This document shows positions 42,662-53,618 of a stretch of 64,000 nt of DNA, one piece after another (positions within the stretch are counted from its first letter, which is position 1; every line of letters begins with the position of its first letter). The position numbers were made by a program, and so were the translations under genes. The notes under the pieces are model-generated. The model made no database searches. It was not told the origin of the DNA and saw only the letters and a program-made list of their open reading frames with translations. The DNA comes from Fonsecaea monophora (Eukaryota > Ascomycota > Eurotiomycetes > Chaetothyriales > Herpotrichiellaceae). Location: the NCBI RefSeq assembly GCF_001642475.1, contig NW_019173995.1, positions 121,580 to 185,579 of the forward strand. Reading direction: 5' to 3'.

Positions 42662-44527
42662 GACAGGGCTGGCTAGGGGTTTGAAGTCGACGGTCAGGAC
42701 ACAAAAGGGTCAGGTCAGGCGGGTGCGGTTCGCTGAGTTGGCAAGCTGGTGAGGGGGTGCGGGCAGAGTCTGCTGAATGGATGACTGGTCAAAGGATGCA
42801 GGCCGTTAAGTGTATCGTTGCAGAGGAGAGGCTGATGCAGCCAATCGAGACAACACGAAGAAAGCAAAAGAACAATTGCAAGCTACCAACGTTGAAAGAG
42901 AAGTGAGAGAAGAAAGCAGAGGACGATGGGGGTTGTTGAGTTATTGCGAAGGTGGTGAGGTGAGAATGAGCCGGCTGGGGGGGAGTTGAGCCTAGTTTTT
43001 AGGTGGGACTTGGACTGCAACTCGACTGTGACTACCAACTGGGACATGTGCATGTGTGAGAAGCAGAGGCGCATGCTCACCAATACACAACACAGGGCTT
43101 TTTTTCTTTGCGGCAAAAGCCCACAGTCTCTTTCGAGCCGGCTACTGGTGGTCGCCCCGCTGTCAGTCTCGAGTTTTTCTCTGCAAGCGACAGGACACAG
43201 CCAGAGAAAGAGGAGCAACCACCACCACCGCCGTCACTGGTCGCTCCGAGGGCGATGACGGACAGCAACTGGCAGTGGACTGGCACAGGGCAGGTGACGT
43301 AGTGTTATGCACACGAGCCCAATGACCCGCCAGAGATCAAAGGGCATTTTGGTGTCGAAAGGGTGTCATTTGGTGGATTGGGGGGAGAGCAGGAAAAAAA
43401 CCAAGGAAGTAGCACGAGACCTGATCGAGGGGGCCGTGGGTGGGCGCGGGGGGCCATCGAACTGTGGCCACTGGCTTTACGAGGTACATAGTAGTTACCT
43501 AGTAGTTCCCTAGGTGCCGGGAAAGTACGTCAAAAGCAGGTACCAATGTACTTTTTTAGGGTACCAAGGTACCTAGCCTTGGGCACCGATACGAACCGCC
43601 GCCTGGGCTGTTTGTCTGTCTGCCCACAAGGCGACTGTTAACTACCAAGTACCCATCTTCTGGAATTTTCGGAGCAAGATGGTACGCCATGGTATTTGCC
43701 CCTATCAACAGTTGCATGACGGAGAACTCAGTACTGTGTACGAGGCACAACGGCTTCACCGCCCCTGCATCGTTGCAAGTGTCACGGAACCCAAACTCTG
43801 GGTTACGGGCTGGGCCGAAGCCCGAGGAGCCAAAACTTCAGCCGAAACAAAATGCTCGTGCGCAGACACGGGGGCACAGCCTTGTCCATTCTTGCGTGGA
43901 CCTTGGGCATCAACTAGGTGTCAACCATCTACCCGTCTGATTACGTTTTCCCCATCTTGACCGGCTTTCATCAATTCTTCCCTCACTGCCTCTACACCAC
44001 ACCGCCTCAAAATTGGAGAAAAATGGGGGAACCAACTTTTGTCTTCATCTATATCGACCCATTTGCCTTCCTCAGCCCAAACCTACAAGTAGACCTGGCG
44101 AAAAGGAACTTAGACCAGGTCCTGTACAGATCGACGTGGTGCCCAATGTTCCCGCCCTGGGCCTTGATGAGAACAAAAATGCTTCGACGCTCCTATGGGC
44201 GCCACGGGCATTAACCCGGTGTCCTGCTCAAGGTGCCCTTTCCCATAGATCGAACGCCCTGATCCGAATGCCGTACATGTCCTCACTGCGTATCCCCAGG
44301 CTATGCGCCGTCTTTTGCTATGCTAAAATGTACACTGCGCCTGCAAAACGCCTCCAATCCCGATTCAAGCTTGTGTGTACCAACTGTTGCAGGTCGCTAT
44401 GGCGACATCTCGTCTCATCGTAGACTTCGTTTCCTCGAGGCGCACATTCCTCTCCTTTTGTCCGCTGTGCGATTTTTCATTAAAGATTAGTGATACCTGC
44501 CCAGATCTAGACCATGGTATTGGTGAT
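42662..44527. other. Intergenic region
   Basis: 1.9 kb upstream of the DUF8035-like gene. Contains a dense group of short palindromic GTAC words at about 43477-43580 (TTACGAGGTAC, GTTACCTAGTAGTTCCCTAGG, GGTACCAAGGTACCTAG). Frames on both strands look spurious. Confidence 0.4.
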
Positions 44528-46040
44528 TCAGGGGTCAGGGTTTGCAACCTATGTGCAAGTCAGCGGGGGAAAACAAGATGGCACCGAAGAACTGAGACTC
44601 ACCCGTAACTGCCTGGAATAATCCTGGTTGTCTTGCAGAGACACATTGCTAAGGCGACTCTCATCGTGGATGTACAATGCATATGGGTTCAGTCTCTGAT
44701 CGGTGCCCAGGCTACGACGATCGAAAGCCGTCGAGCTAGTGTCGACACTGCGCAGATCGTTTGCCAAAGTCAAACCTGACGTGTTGACGCGGGGAATCTT
44801 GGTCCCTAATAACCCTGAAGACGACAACTGACTAACTTGCCGTGATGGAACATTGTTGGAGGGCGAGCTGTCGCCCGTTCGAGGAACGTACGCCGTCTCC
44901 GGTCCATGCTCCTGCTGTAACTTCTTGTGACGTTTGCGAAACCAGAGGTACACTGCGCCGCCGATTAAGCCGCCGATGCCCAAAGCCACGCCAAGCACTA
45001 TGCCAACGACTTTGCCGGTACTAACGCCGCTGCCTTGGGTAGAACTCTGACCGAGTGTGGCATCTGAGGTCGCAGCTGCGGATGGCGTCACAACCACCGT
45101 GCGAACTTCACCTGTTACAGTGGTGACACTTGTGTATATGTCGGTGGGCATTGCATTGCTCGAGCTTGGACTCGTCATCGACGGAGGAGAGGTCGTGGGA
45201 GACTGCCAGATCTGTCAGCTTGGCACCAAAGGGCTGCATGCGAGTTTGAATGTTGGGGTTTGGTCCCGGGTTTGATACAGAGCAGCGACAAAGAAATCGG
45301 GTTATCATACAGCGGGGTCCACTGGGTTCATCGAGCTGTCGCTTGACCAAGTCACAACGCCAGCCACATCAGAACTCTGAGACGATCCATATGTTACCAC
45401 AGAAGAGGAGGAGCGGGAGGTTTTCCAGTTACCAGGAGTAGGGGAAGATGTGGGGGACCCAGTATCCAAGGAGGACGTGGATGCGGATGCAGATGCAGGA
45501 GTGGAAGTGACGGCGGAGGTGGAGGTGGCAATACTAACCGACGAAGATGAACTTGAGGAAGAGGAAGAGGTTGTAGACGGTGTAACGGCAGTCGAACCAG
45601 AGGTTCCTAGGGGGACTCCGGCACTCAAAAGGTAATATCCATAGAGATCAGAGTCGGTGTTGCCACACCATTCCGAGTTAAAGCCAGGACATTGCTGATT
45701 GCAGTTATACGTGCTTTCTTGCTCCGAAGGGACGTAGTTGGAGCACCAGCAGTAGTATCCCTGCAGAACCGCAAAGGCAAAAGAACCTTGACATTGCAGT
45801 TGACAAGCTCCATTAGATTGAAATTCGTTGTAGTCTGAAGTTAGGACGTCAGTGATTGGTTCGCATCTTCGCAGGGATCTGAAGTATTAGCTACTCACGG
45901 CCTTGGTAGCTGCCGGCGTTGTTGTCCGGAGAGCAGTAAGAAATGTCGAGACCTTGAGATGGCGTAACCCACAGCGAGAGAAAGGCAGTACACAAGACCA
46001 GGACGGTCCAGAAGGAGTCCATTGGTATCAAGGTGGCCAT
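44528..46040 (-). CDS. WSC-domain cell wall stress sensor (Slg1/Wsc-like)
   Basis: Four exons, 46040-45899, 45834-45311, 45211-44603 and 44548-44528, join to 431 residues. The last exon encodes only six residues (VANPDP). A signal peptide (residues 1-30) precedes a WSC domain with the full set of eight cysteines, from YCSPDNNAG to EWCGNT (about 33-115), containing QGYYCWCSN, the typical core. A Ser/Thr-rich stalk (about 120-285) follows, likely O-mannosylated. One transmembrane helix (GIVLGVALGIGGLIGGAVYLW, about 292-312) follows. A basic RKRHKK stop-transfer and a 115-residue cytoplasmic tail complete the layout, as in yeast Wsc1-3, the upstream sensors of the Rho1-PKC cell wall integrity pathway. 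Exon 3 has two in-frame acceptors 9 nt apart (45212 side or after ATCTGGCAG). Plain frame scanning splits this gene into three unrelated pieces. Confidence 0.9.
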
Positions 46041-46984
46041 TGTGAGGGATTGGCGTAAGCCTGAGGCAATGGGGAAGTATTCCACCTCTTACTGCATCGC
46101 AATGCTCTGTTATTCTTCAACCACGCATCAAAGATGGGTGAATCAATCGTACACTCAGTCGTGACAATATTTCGAAGAGGCGATTATGGCATTAGAGGTT
46201 CGTGTGTGAAAAGTATCGGCCCAGGCGCCTAACACCCCAACTCGACTTCAGTGAAGATGGCTGACGGGGACTTTTTATTTATTTTTGTCTTTGTCTGGAG
46301 CTGATTATTTTGGCTGAGTCGAGTCCAGTGTGAGAGAGATAGATTGTCGAGAGGTGACGAAGCAGATGGACAGGATGACGAGCGCAGGTGTGCGTATGAA
46401 CATGGGACGTGGACGTGGATCGAGGGGGCACAGATTTCTGGATCTCTCAATCAGGAGATATGCGACCGGGGAGCTCTAAGGTTTCGAGAGTCTATTCGTC
46501 CATATGAGAGGTTATGCGTACAGAGTGTAGATGGCGGAGGGAGAAACAGGTGTTGTAACAGTGAATAAAAGGTAGAAACAAATCCCTATGAAGGAATGGA
46601 GTGGCCGCGCAGAAGTTGGCAGCAAACGGCTAACAGCAGTATGTACTGTAGCAGCAACAGTGGACTAGCGAGGGTTAAAGGAAGAGAGAGAGTTGTGGAT
46701 GCTAGCGAGTGAATTCGACCATTAAGACAGGATGGGAAAGCGGCCAAGGACAAGGCAGGGTAAAGAGGCAAGGGTGTTTGCAAAAGAAGTCGCAGTACGC
46801 AAGTTGCAGGAGAGACTGACCAAGAAGTTAGAACGAGTGATAAACGATGGTCTTATTTCCGGGGTGGATCCTGAGTTAGACGTATCTGGTGATGGTCTGG
46901 CGTGGTGGGATCCCGTCCAACAACAACGAGTGGATTCTGACGGAGGGATCAACAATCAACATGACAAGCAGAGTCGCAGTGTGC

Positions 46985-47003
46985 GTGTGTGTGTGTGTGT
47001 GTG
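46985..47003. repeat. (GT)n microsatellite
   Basis: About nine to ten GT dinucleotides in a row. Simple repeat; it falls inside a plus-strand open frame that is judged non-coding. Confidence 0.85.
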
Positions 47004-50000
47004 CAAAGAGGATGGAGTGGAGGTAGAATGGTAATTGAGGCCGGGGAATTCTAGAGGGTTGTCCTTTTTTATGAACTTCACGGCCGTCGCGGACAATGCG
47101 TCGACAAACCCTGGGAAACTCAGATGCTGATTGATCCGGAGAGGCACCAACAAGCAGGGGAACGACGAGGGTTCAAAGAAAGGGAAAGTCAGTGACGCCC
47201 GTGACTTGGCCCTGGCACCTGGTCAACAAGCCATCATCATCCATCATTACCGCCACCGCAGCCACCACTTCAATGCGCCCACGTCCCCGGTTAAAAATGT
47301 CACTGTTTGAGCCAAACAAGGGAAAAGATACCAGGATGTACCGAGTACTGTAATGCCGTCCTGGTGGTCCCCTCTTTGTCGTGGTTTCCCGCAGCCAAAT
47401 GTACCTTCCCGGCCCCTCGAATCCTGCCAGCCGCCCGCTCTGCGAGTATCTATGTATATTCTCCCGTACCTATCTATGTACTGAGGTGGCAGACAATGTG
47501 CGTCCTAGAGTATTCCTGCTGGAGTATTCCGGGGTATTGTTGATGCCTATACCTGGTCACTACAAGACTTCCTCCATTGATATTTTTCCTGTCCTTGTTC
47601 CTGCGCAGATTTTCCTCGTGTTTCTCCGCCCAAAACGGCTTTTAGCTCTCAAAATGTCAAATTGCTTCAAGCTTGTCGTTGGCTGAATCCCCATCATCTT
47701 ACCATTTCCTTTCTGTGGTCCAGAGAAAGGGTGCAGGTTGTGAACGGGTGGCCAATGTCATGCCTCTCTGCTCAGTCACCAACCCTCAATGGTCTATGTT
47801 TCTCACCTCTTCTTGTCCTGCATGAAGCAACTCTCTTTGTACAGACAGACAGACCCCTTCCTGCATGCACTTCTAGGCCGCGGCAAGGCATGTCGATCCT
47901 TCGAGTCAGATCTTTCCGCACCGAAACGCTCACCCCAGACCCTTCGATTTGTCGCCCTGTCCAAGTCTCCCTCTGCGAGGTGAATTGCCTGCCACTGCCT
48001 GTATCGAGTACCTACCAACTATGTCCTCGTACCACCTTGAGATCCACATTTGGAGCCTATTTGGCCCGACTTGACATTTTATGGTTGCCGACATTTCCGG
48101 CCTTTTGGGATTGTGTGTCCATTGCGGATGAAACACAACGAGAGGATCCTCAGTACTTGTCTAAAAATCTTGGAATACTCCATATCCCGCATGTGCGACA
48201 CCATCACCAGAACCCGATGGTCGGCCACAGACCTGTCTGTTGATTGGCTTGATTCCGTCTGTGGTTGCCGCTGGTGCATGATGTAGTGTTCCTTCGGCGA
48301 TGTGGCGCCTGCAGTGCTAGGGGCCCGGTCTGAAACCAACTGAAGAAATGCACAGCATGCCGAGCCCACGATTTTTGCCCGTTTCAGTGCATGTTGAAAA
48401 TGTCGGGAATCATTCAAGACCTCAAGAGTAGGGTTCAGCTGAACAGAGTCCACCACCAGATTGTGACACGGCGCAGGACGAATCCTCACCGTCTGCGCAG
48501 ACCCCACATGGGTTGTGATTTCCCAGGTGGATGTTTGAGCACAATGCCCTCTAGAAGCTTGTGGCAAAAACATGTGTGAAAATTACAGCCCACCACTCGA
48601 TAGCCGGCTCCCTTCAGCTCTGCAGATAGGCGGGACTGGTTCGCTTACGGGCAATCGTCATGGCCAAGGTGCCTAATCACTGGCTATGTCTCATCTCCCA
48701 CTTCTCGTATCTGACCAGGTTGAGTGCGCGATTGCGACTAGTGGTCCCCTTCAACAGCATGAAACCTTGTGAATTGAATTCCTGCCTTCTTACATAGGTA
48801 CACCACCTTCAAAGTGCGGGGGCGGGGACCAATTTGCTGTTCTCGCCTTGTACCCAGTATGTACGTCAAATCCTGGTGGTCCGCTCCAGTCTCTTACGGC
48901 ACAGGGCAATATACGTAGACATGTCTTGCTAAAGCAGCTACCCTACACAACTTGACCAAACATATTTTGCTAATCGGCATCGTCTACAAAAGCGACCCCT
49001 GACAAGAGGCGGGGACAGCAAGAGCGAGATTTTAGTCGTTCACACTTCTTGTTCGGGAGATCGTGCAAGTCATGTGTGCCGACATAAGCTCATGCGGTGG
49101 TACATTTTGACGTGCATGCAGCACGGTCCTCATCTTCCGAAAGCCCAGATTCAAACTTAGACTAAGGTCAGCGGCAAGCAGGATGACAATTGATTGGGCC
49201 TTTAGATAGGTCTAGATCTGGCGAGTTGGTTCGAAAAACATGCACATGCCCAAAATCGGGGAAACCAACCTCTTGATTTTCTTTGTTGAAGGCCTCTTTT
49301 GCGAAGTGATACTGCCTTGTAGAGTATGGGGAGGAGATGTCTCTTATCAGTCGCTCCCGGTGTCTCCCGGCACATGTGGACACTGGGCGTGGGCGTCTGC
49401 AAGCTGCAAGCTGCACAGCGTGATTTAAACGCCCCAGCCACGATATTACAATTACAGACCAGGACAACTTGGCCATATTACTCCGAGCACAGCATCAGCA
49501 TTTTGAGGTTGAGTCGTTGATAACAAGTCACAAGGAAGGCCCCCCCATGGGCATGATCTACAAGGGCTGGGCCTCTGGTGTACCTTGGCTGCGATCGCAC
49601 ATGGCTGGCTGCCTTTGACGAACTCTACCTCGCATATTATCTGTAAAGCTTCCTTTGAGAGTATTCGAAGGCCATCTGCACTAGCTCGGTACTACTTGAT
49701 AAGGGACCAAGAGACCTACCTACATACAAGTGACAGGTTTGCACGGAGGTCCCTGCATTTTGACACTTCCCCGTGCTGCCTCGACACAAGATACGGTCAT
49801 TTCAATCATTTTATTCCAAAACGGTGGCAAGAAAGCCAAGTGTCCAGCTGCACGTGAGAAAAGCAAAAACTCTGTCCCAAATTCCCTATTCCGTTCTTGT
49901 TTGTTTCAGCGCAAGACATTTTGGTTAATTTGCGCGAGAGGAGATTAAAAGCGGATGTTTCTGTTTGTTTGATCAGTTCCGCCTCCTACGTCATCCCGCC

Positions 50001-50147
50001 CGTTTTTGGATATGTCACTTAGGTACGGAGTACGAGTGTACGAGGTACAAGATCTTACCGTTGTGCCGTGGGTACTGCTTCAGCCTTTTGGCGAGATGAT
50101 CAAGCCTCGTAAGGGATGCCTACACTTTCGATCCTCTTTTGCCATTT

Positions 50148-50531
50148 TCAACTCATCGTCGCTGTTGGAAATACACATTCCAGCACACTACGAGGAAGAT
50201 CAGATACATACGACTGACCCGTCCGAGCTGAAATGCGGTACTCGTATGGAATTGAAAACTCCATTGCGATCGTCGGCTTAATCTCTCGGCGGACATTGTC
50301 ACTGGGATCCCCATGGAAGTTTGATTGGAAGACCCATGCGTACCATGTTTGATAGACGCGAACGGTTGTTCCGATGACGAAATCCGGGGGTTCCTGAAAC
50401 AAATCTACACCTTTTGCAATCTCAGCCTTGTTGCGGGAGAAAGGAGTCACGGACCTCAGCTGGCGGGGGGAGATTGAATTGTTATAATTGTCGAGACCAA
50501 GATCCGTCGGGCCGTCTACCGGGCAATACAT
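50148..50531 (-). CDS. Putative small protein, unknown
   Basis: An unspliced minus frame of 127 residues from the ATG at 50531; the frame opens further upstream to 50582 only with a non-ATG codon. The composition is balanced, with aromatic and charged residues (GTTVRVYQTWYAWVFQSN, then DNVRREIKPTIAMEF). Codons in the central part favour C at third positions, as in the real genes here. No domain, signal peptide or membrane helix is recognised. It may be one exon of a longer gene or a degenerate remnant. An alternative is chance open frame in intergenic DNA. Confidence 0.32.
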   Translation of the reverse strand: MYCPVDGPTDLGLDNYNNSISPRQLRSVTPFSRNKAEIAKGVDLFQEPPDFVIGTTVRVYQTWYAWVFQSNFHGDPSDNVRREIKPTIAMEFSIPYEYRISARTGQSYVSDLPRSVLECVFPTATMS

Positions 50532-51700
50532 ATGATCATCTTTGCCTTGTGAGCAGAGATATTGATTTCTCGCACGTGACAAGGCGCATACATTCGTGGT
50601 GATGTTCCGCGTCTGGTCTGCTCTCCCTTGATATCTGACGTGTCATTCCACAGGGAAACTAAGGTGTACCTGTGCAGTTCATGCAGGCGCAAAGAACCTC
50701 CAACGGCTTCGTTGATTGGCTCCTCGCGCATGCTGGACAACTACTAGAGGTCGGACAGAGCTGCAGGGTGGCTGTCCCTGCTGTGTGACAGGAGAACAGG
50801 CACGCGGATATGCCCTTCCCCGTGTTCAGATGCAGGTCGCCCCCTTTTTTTGTGTTACGTGACGATCAATGCATGAACGGTTTATAAGAGACCAAGATCG
50901 CCCTCATTGACGACAGCCTCTTTGTATTCGTATCTTACTTGTAGGTGGTTTCGAGTTGGCGTCATGAAGCAGACGCGCCGACCAAGAAAAGAAACTACCA
51001 TCGACCTCCGTCTCCGCACTTGGACCACGGGCACCTCTTATTTCCTTTTATTTCTTGGGACACTGACGAAATCAGTTGGTTTTGGGGGAGAAAAGGTCGT
51101 TGTGGTTGGTGCTTGGGCCACCGGCTTCCCACCGGGCGTCCACCGGGATTTGTTGGGCTCCGCGGCCCACGGCCCACGGCCAATTTACCGTGCCTCCCAG
51201 CCAGACTTGGGCGACTTTACCCGTTACCTCAAGGCATGCCAAGTGCCGGGCAAAGCTACGGCAACGCCGAAAACCAGGCACGGCCAAGGAGGAGCTTTAG
51301 GCGTCATGCTCTGGGGTAACAGGGCATTCTGGACCACTACTGGCTAGAAGGGGGGGTTTCTTTGAGCCTCGGGTAATCGAATGCTGACTATGTACACCCT
51401 TCCCCAGTTCTTGCTTGTACCAACCCCATGGAACTTTCTCGGCCAAAGATATTTCCAATGATTGACTTGTCCGGTGGTATATTCTTTTGGGGGAAGCCCG
51501 ATAATGATATTCCCCCCATCTCTGAAGGCCGCGCACCCCCAAGGGTCAGGATAGAAGGACACACCTTTTTCCAGAAACTGTCATTCAATTCCTTCCCCGA
51601 GAGGTGCGGCGGGCAGCAGGCAGGCGATTACTTTTTTTTTCTCCTCTTCTTTTGTCATTGATATCCTTAGGTTGTCCACGATCCCCCCGCTCCCGGCATC

Positions 51701-53618
51701 ATGGTCTTCTATCCTATGAAATGGGTCCCATCCCTCCCCGAGATCCCTGATACCGTGCCCATATGCGATTTCATGCTCGATGAGCAATACGGTCGCTCCC
51801 CTTACTCCCAGTCCAAGGATGCATACACCTGCGGTCTCACGGGGAAGAGCGTCTCGGCGCGACAACAGAAGGAAGATGTCGACTCGTTGTCTCGCGCACT
51901 GGCCAAAGAGTTTGGCTGGGGTGTCAATGAGGGCACGGAATATGACAAAGTCGTGGGCATTTTTGCACTGAATACGGTACGTCGAGCCCTTCGTTGGATG
52001 TGGTTTTATAAATGGGAATACCAATGTTAACGCACGGGGCACGATCAGATCGACATCATGACCCTCACCTGGGCAATCCACAGAGTCAATGGCATCTCTG
52101 CGCCCGCCAACGCTGCCTTCAACTCCGACGAGCTGAGTTACCAACTCACCAACTCCGGGTCCAAGGTTCTCTTCACCGTGATGCCATTGCTGCAGACTGC
52201 CCTGGATGCCGCAGCCAAGTCGAATATTCCCAGGAAAAATGTCTACATTTGTGAAATGCCCAACGACCCTCCCATCCCCAAGGAATTCAAGACCCTGTCT
52301 CAATTGACAAGGGAAGGCCGGTCGCTGTCACCGCTGGAACCAATCAAATGGGAGAAGGGTCAAGGTGAACGGCAGACCGCGTTCCTGTGCTACTCCAGTG
52401 GTACCTCGGGACTGCCAGTAAGTTCTCTGCGGCACTAGAGCATGAAAAGCGATCCTGACATGAAATTACAGAAAGGAGTCATGATATCCCATCGGAACGT
52501 CATCGCCAACACCATCCAGATCTCCACGTATGACAAGCCCGCCCGCGACGCAATTGCCCCCAACTATCGTGATGTGGCGCTCGGTCTGCTCCCTCAGTCG
52601 CATATCTATGGCTTGATCGTCATCTGTCACTGTTCCACCTACCGCGGCGATCAAGTTGTTATTCTTCCAAAGTTTGACCTGACCAACTATCTCACGGCGA
52701 TTGAGAAGTTTAAAATCAACACTCTCTACATCGTGCCGCCCATCATCATCGCTATGGTCAAGAACCAAGATCAGACGAGAAAATACGATCTATCAAGCGT
52801 CGTGTCCATCTTTACCGGTGCCGCCCCTCTGGGCAAAGAGACCGCCGAGGAGTTGGCCGCGCAGTTTCCCGCCTGGCAGGTTCGACAAGGCTATGGTCTC
52901 ACGGAGACATGCACTGTCGTGTGCTCGACCTCTCCCCGCGACATCTGGTTCGGTTCTTCAGGGTGTTTGCTCCCCGGATACCAGGCCAAGGTCATGAGCG
53001 CCGAAGGCAACGAAATCACGGCATACAACCAACCCGGTGAACTCCTCGTCAAGTCCCCCAGCGTCGTGCTTGGGTATCTCAAGAATCAAAAGGCCACCAT
53101 GGAAACCTTTGTCGACATGCCTGAGGGCAGATTCATGCGGACAGGAGACGAAGTCGAGTTCAGAGTGTCGCCCAACGGCAACGAGCACATCTGGGTGGTG
53201 GATCGCATCAAGGAGTTGATCAAGGTCAAGGTGAGTACTTTCCCAAGAAACTGCGAGCGCAGTAAGGACTAACAAGCCGCAGGGTCACCAAGTTGCTCCT
53301 GCAGAGCTCGAAGCATGCCTACTCAACCACCACGCTGTGGCCGACTGCGCGGTAATCCCTGTCTCTGACGACCGCGCCGGTGAAGTGCCCAAGGCCTTTG
53401 TCGTCAAGGCCAAGTCGGTAGGACTGGAGGAAAGCGATGCCCTCGTCAAGCGTGACATTATCAAGTACGTCGAGAAGGAAAAAGCCCGGCACAAATGGCT
53501 GGCCGGCGGCGTCGAATTCATCGACGTGATCCCCAAGAGCGCCAGCGGGAAGATCCTCCGCAGGCTGCTGAGAGATCGAGAGAAGGAGGCTAGAAGGAAA
53601 GCCGGCGCCAAGCTATAA
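51701..53618 (+). CDS. 4-coumarate-CoA ligase-like acyl-CoA synthetase, peroxisomal
   Basis: Four exons, 51701-51976, 52049-52417, 52472-53230 and 53283-53618, join to 579 residues with all junctions in phase 0. The enzyme activates a carboxylic acid through an acyl-adenylate to its CoA thioester. The AMP-binding P-loop motif YSSGTSGLPKGV spans exons 2/3. GYGLTETC is the adenylate-binding motif, TGDEVEF the ribose-binding Asp, and VDRIKELIKVKGHQVAPAELE the hinge and A8 region. PKSASGKILRR carries the A10 catalytic lysine. The text groups it with fungal 4CL-like/phenylacetyl-CoA-ligase proteins rather than acetyl-CoA synthetases. The C-terminus is AKL, a canonical PTS1 signal, so it should act in peroxisomes. 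Likely substrates are aryl or medium-chain acids. The N-terminal exon 1 carries MVFYPMKWVPSLPEIPDT, common in this family, supporting the start. Confidence 0.93.

Larger units (their letters stand above)
46041..51700. other. 5.7 kb sparse region
   Basis: The longest stretch without a convincing gene. The first kilobase is probably the promoter and long leader of the WSC gene. Frames of 100-193 codons (46732-47034 plus, 47662-48243 plus, 48079-48573 minus) lack domains. One minus frame at 50148-50531 is more protein-like. GTAC-type words occur at 47338-47348, 48001-48011, 50023-50033 and 50038-50048. No transposon terminal repeats or polymerase text were recognised. Confidence 0.4.

Noticed and set aside
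46732..47034. 100-codon plus frame beginning MGKRPRTRQGKEARV
   Set aside because: Runs through a (GT)n microsatellite that would encode VCVCVC; no similarity recognised; lies in the probable leader region of the WSC gene on the opposite strand.
47662..48573. Overlapping plus (193 codons) and minus (164 codons) frames
   Set aside because: Neither shows domain, splice sites or a good start; the plus frame starts at a non-ATG codon.
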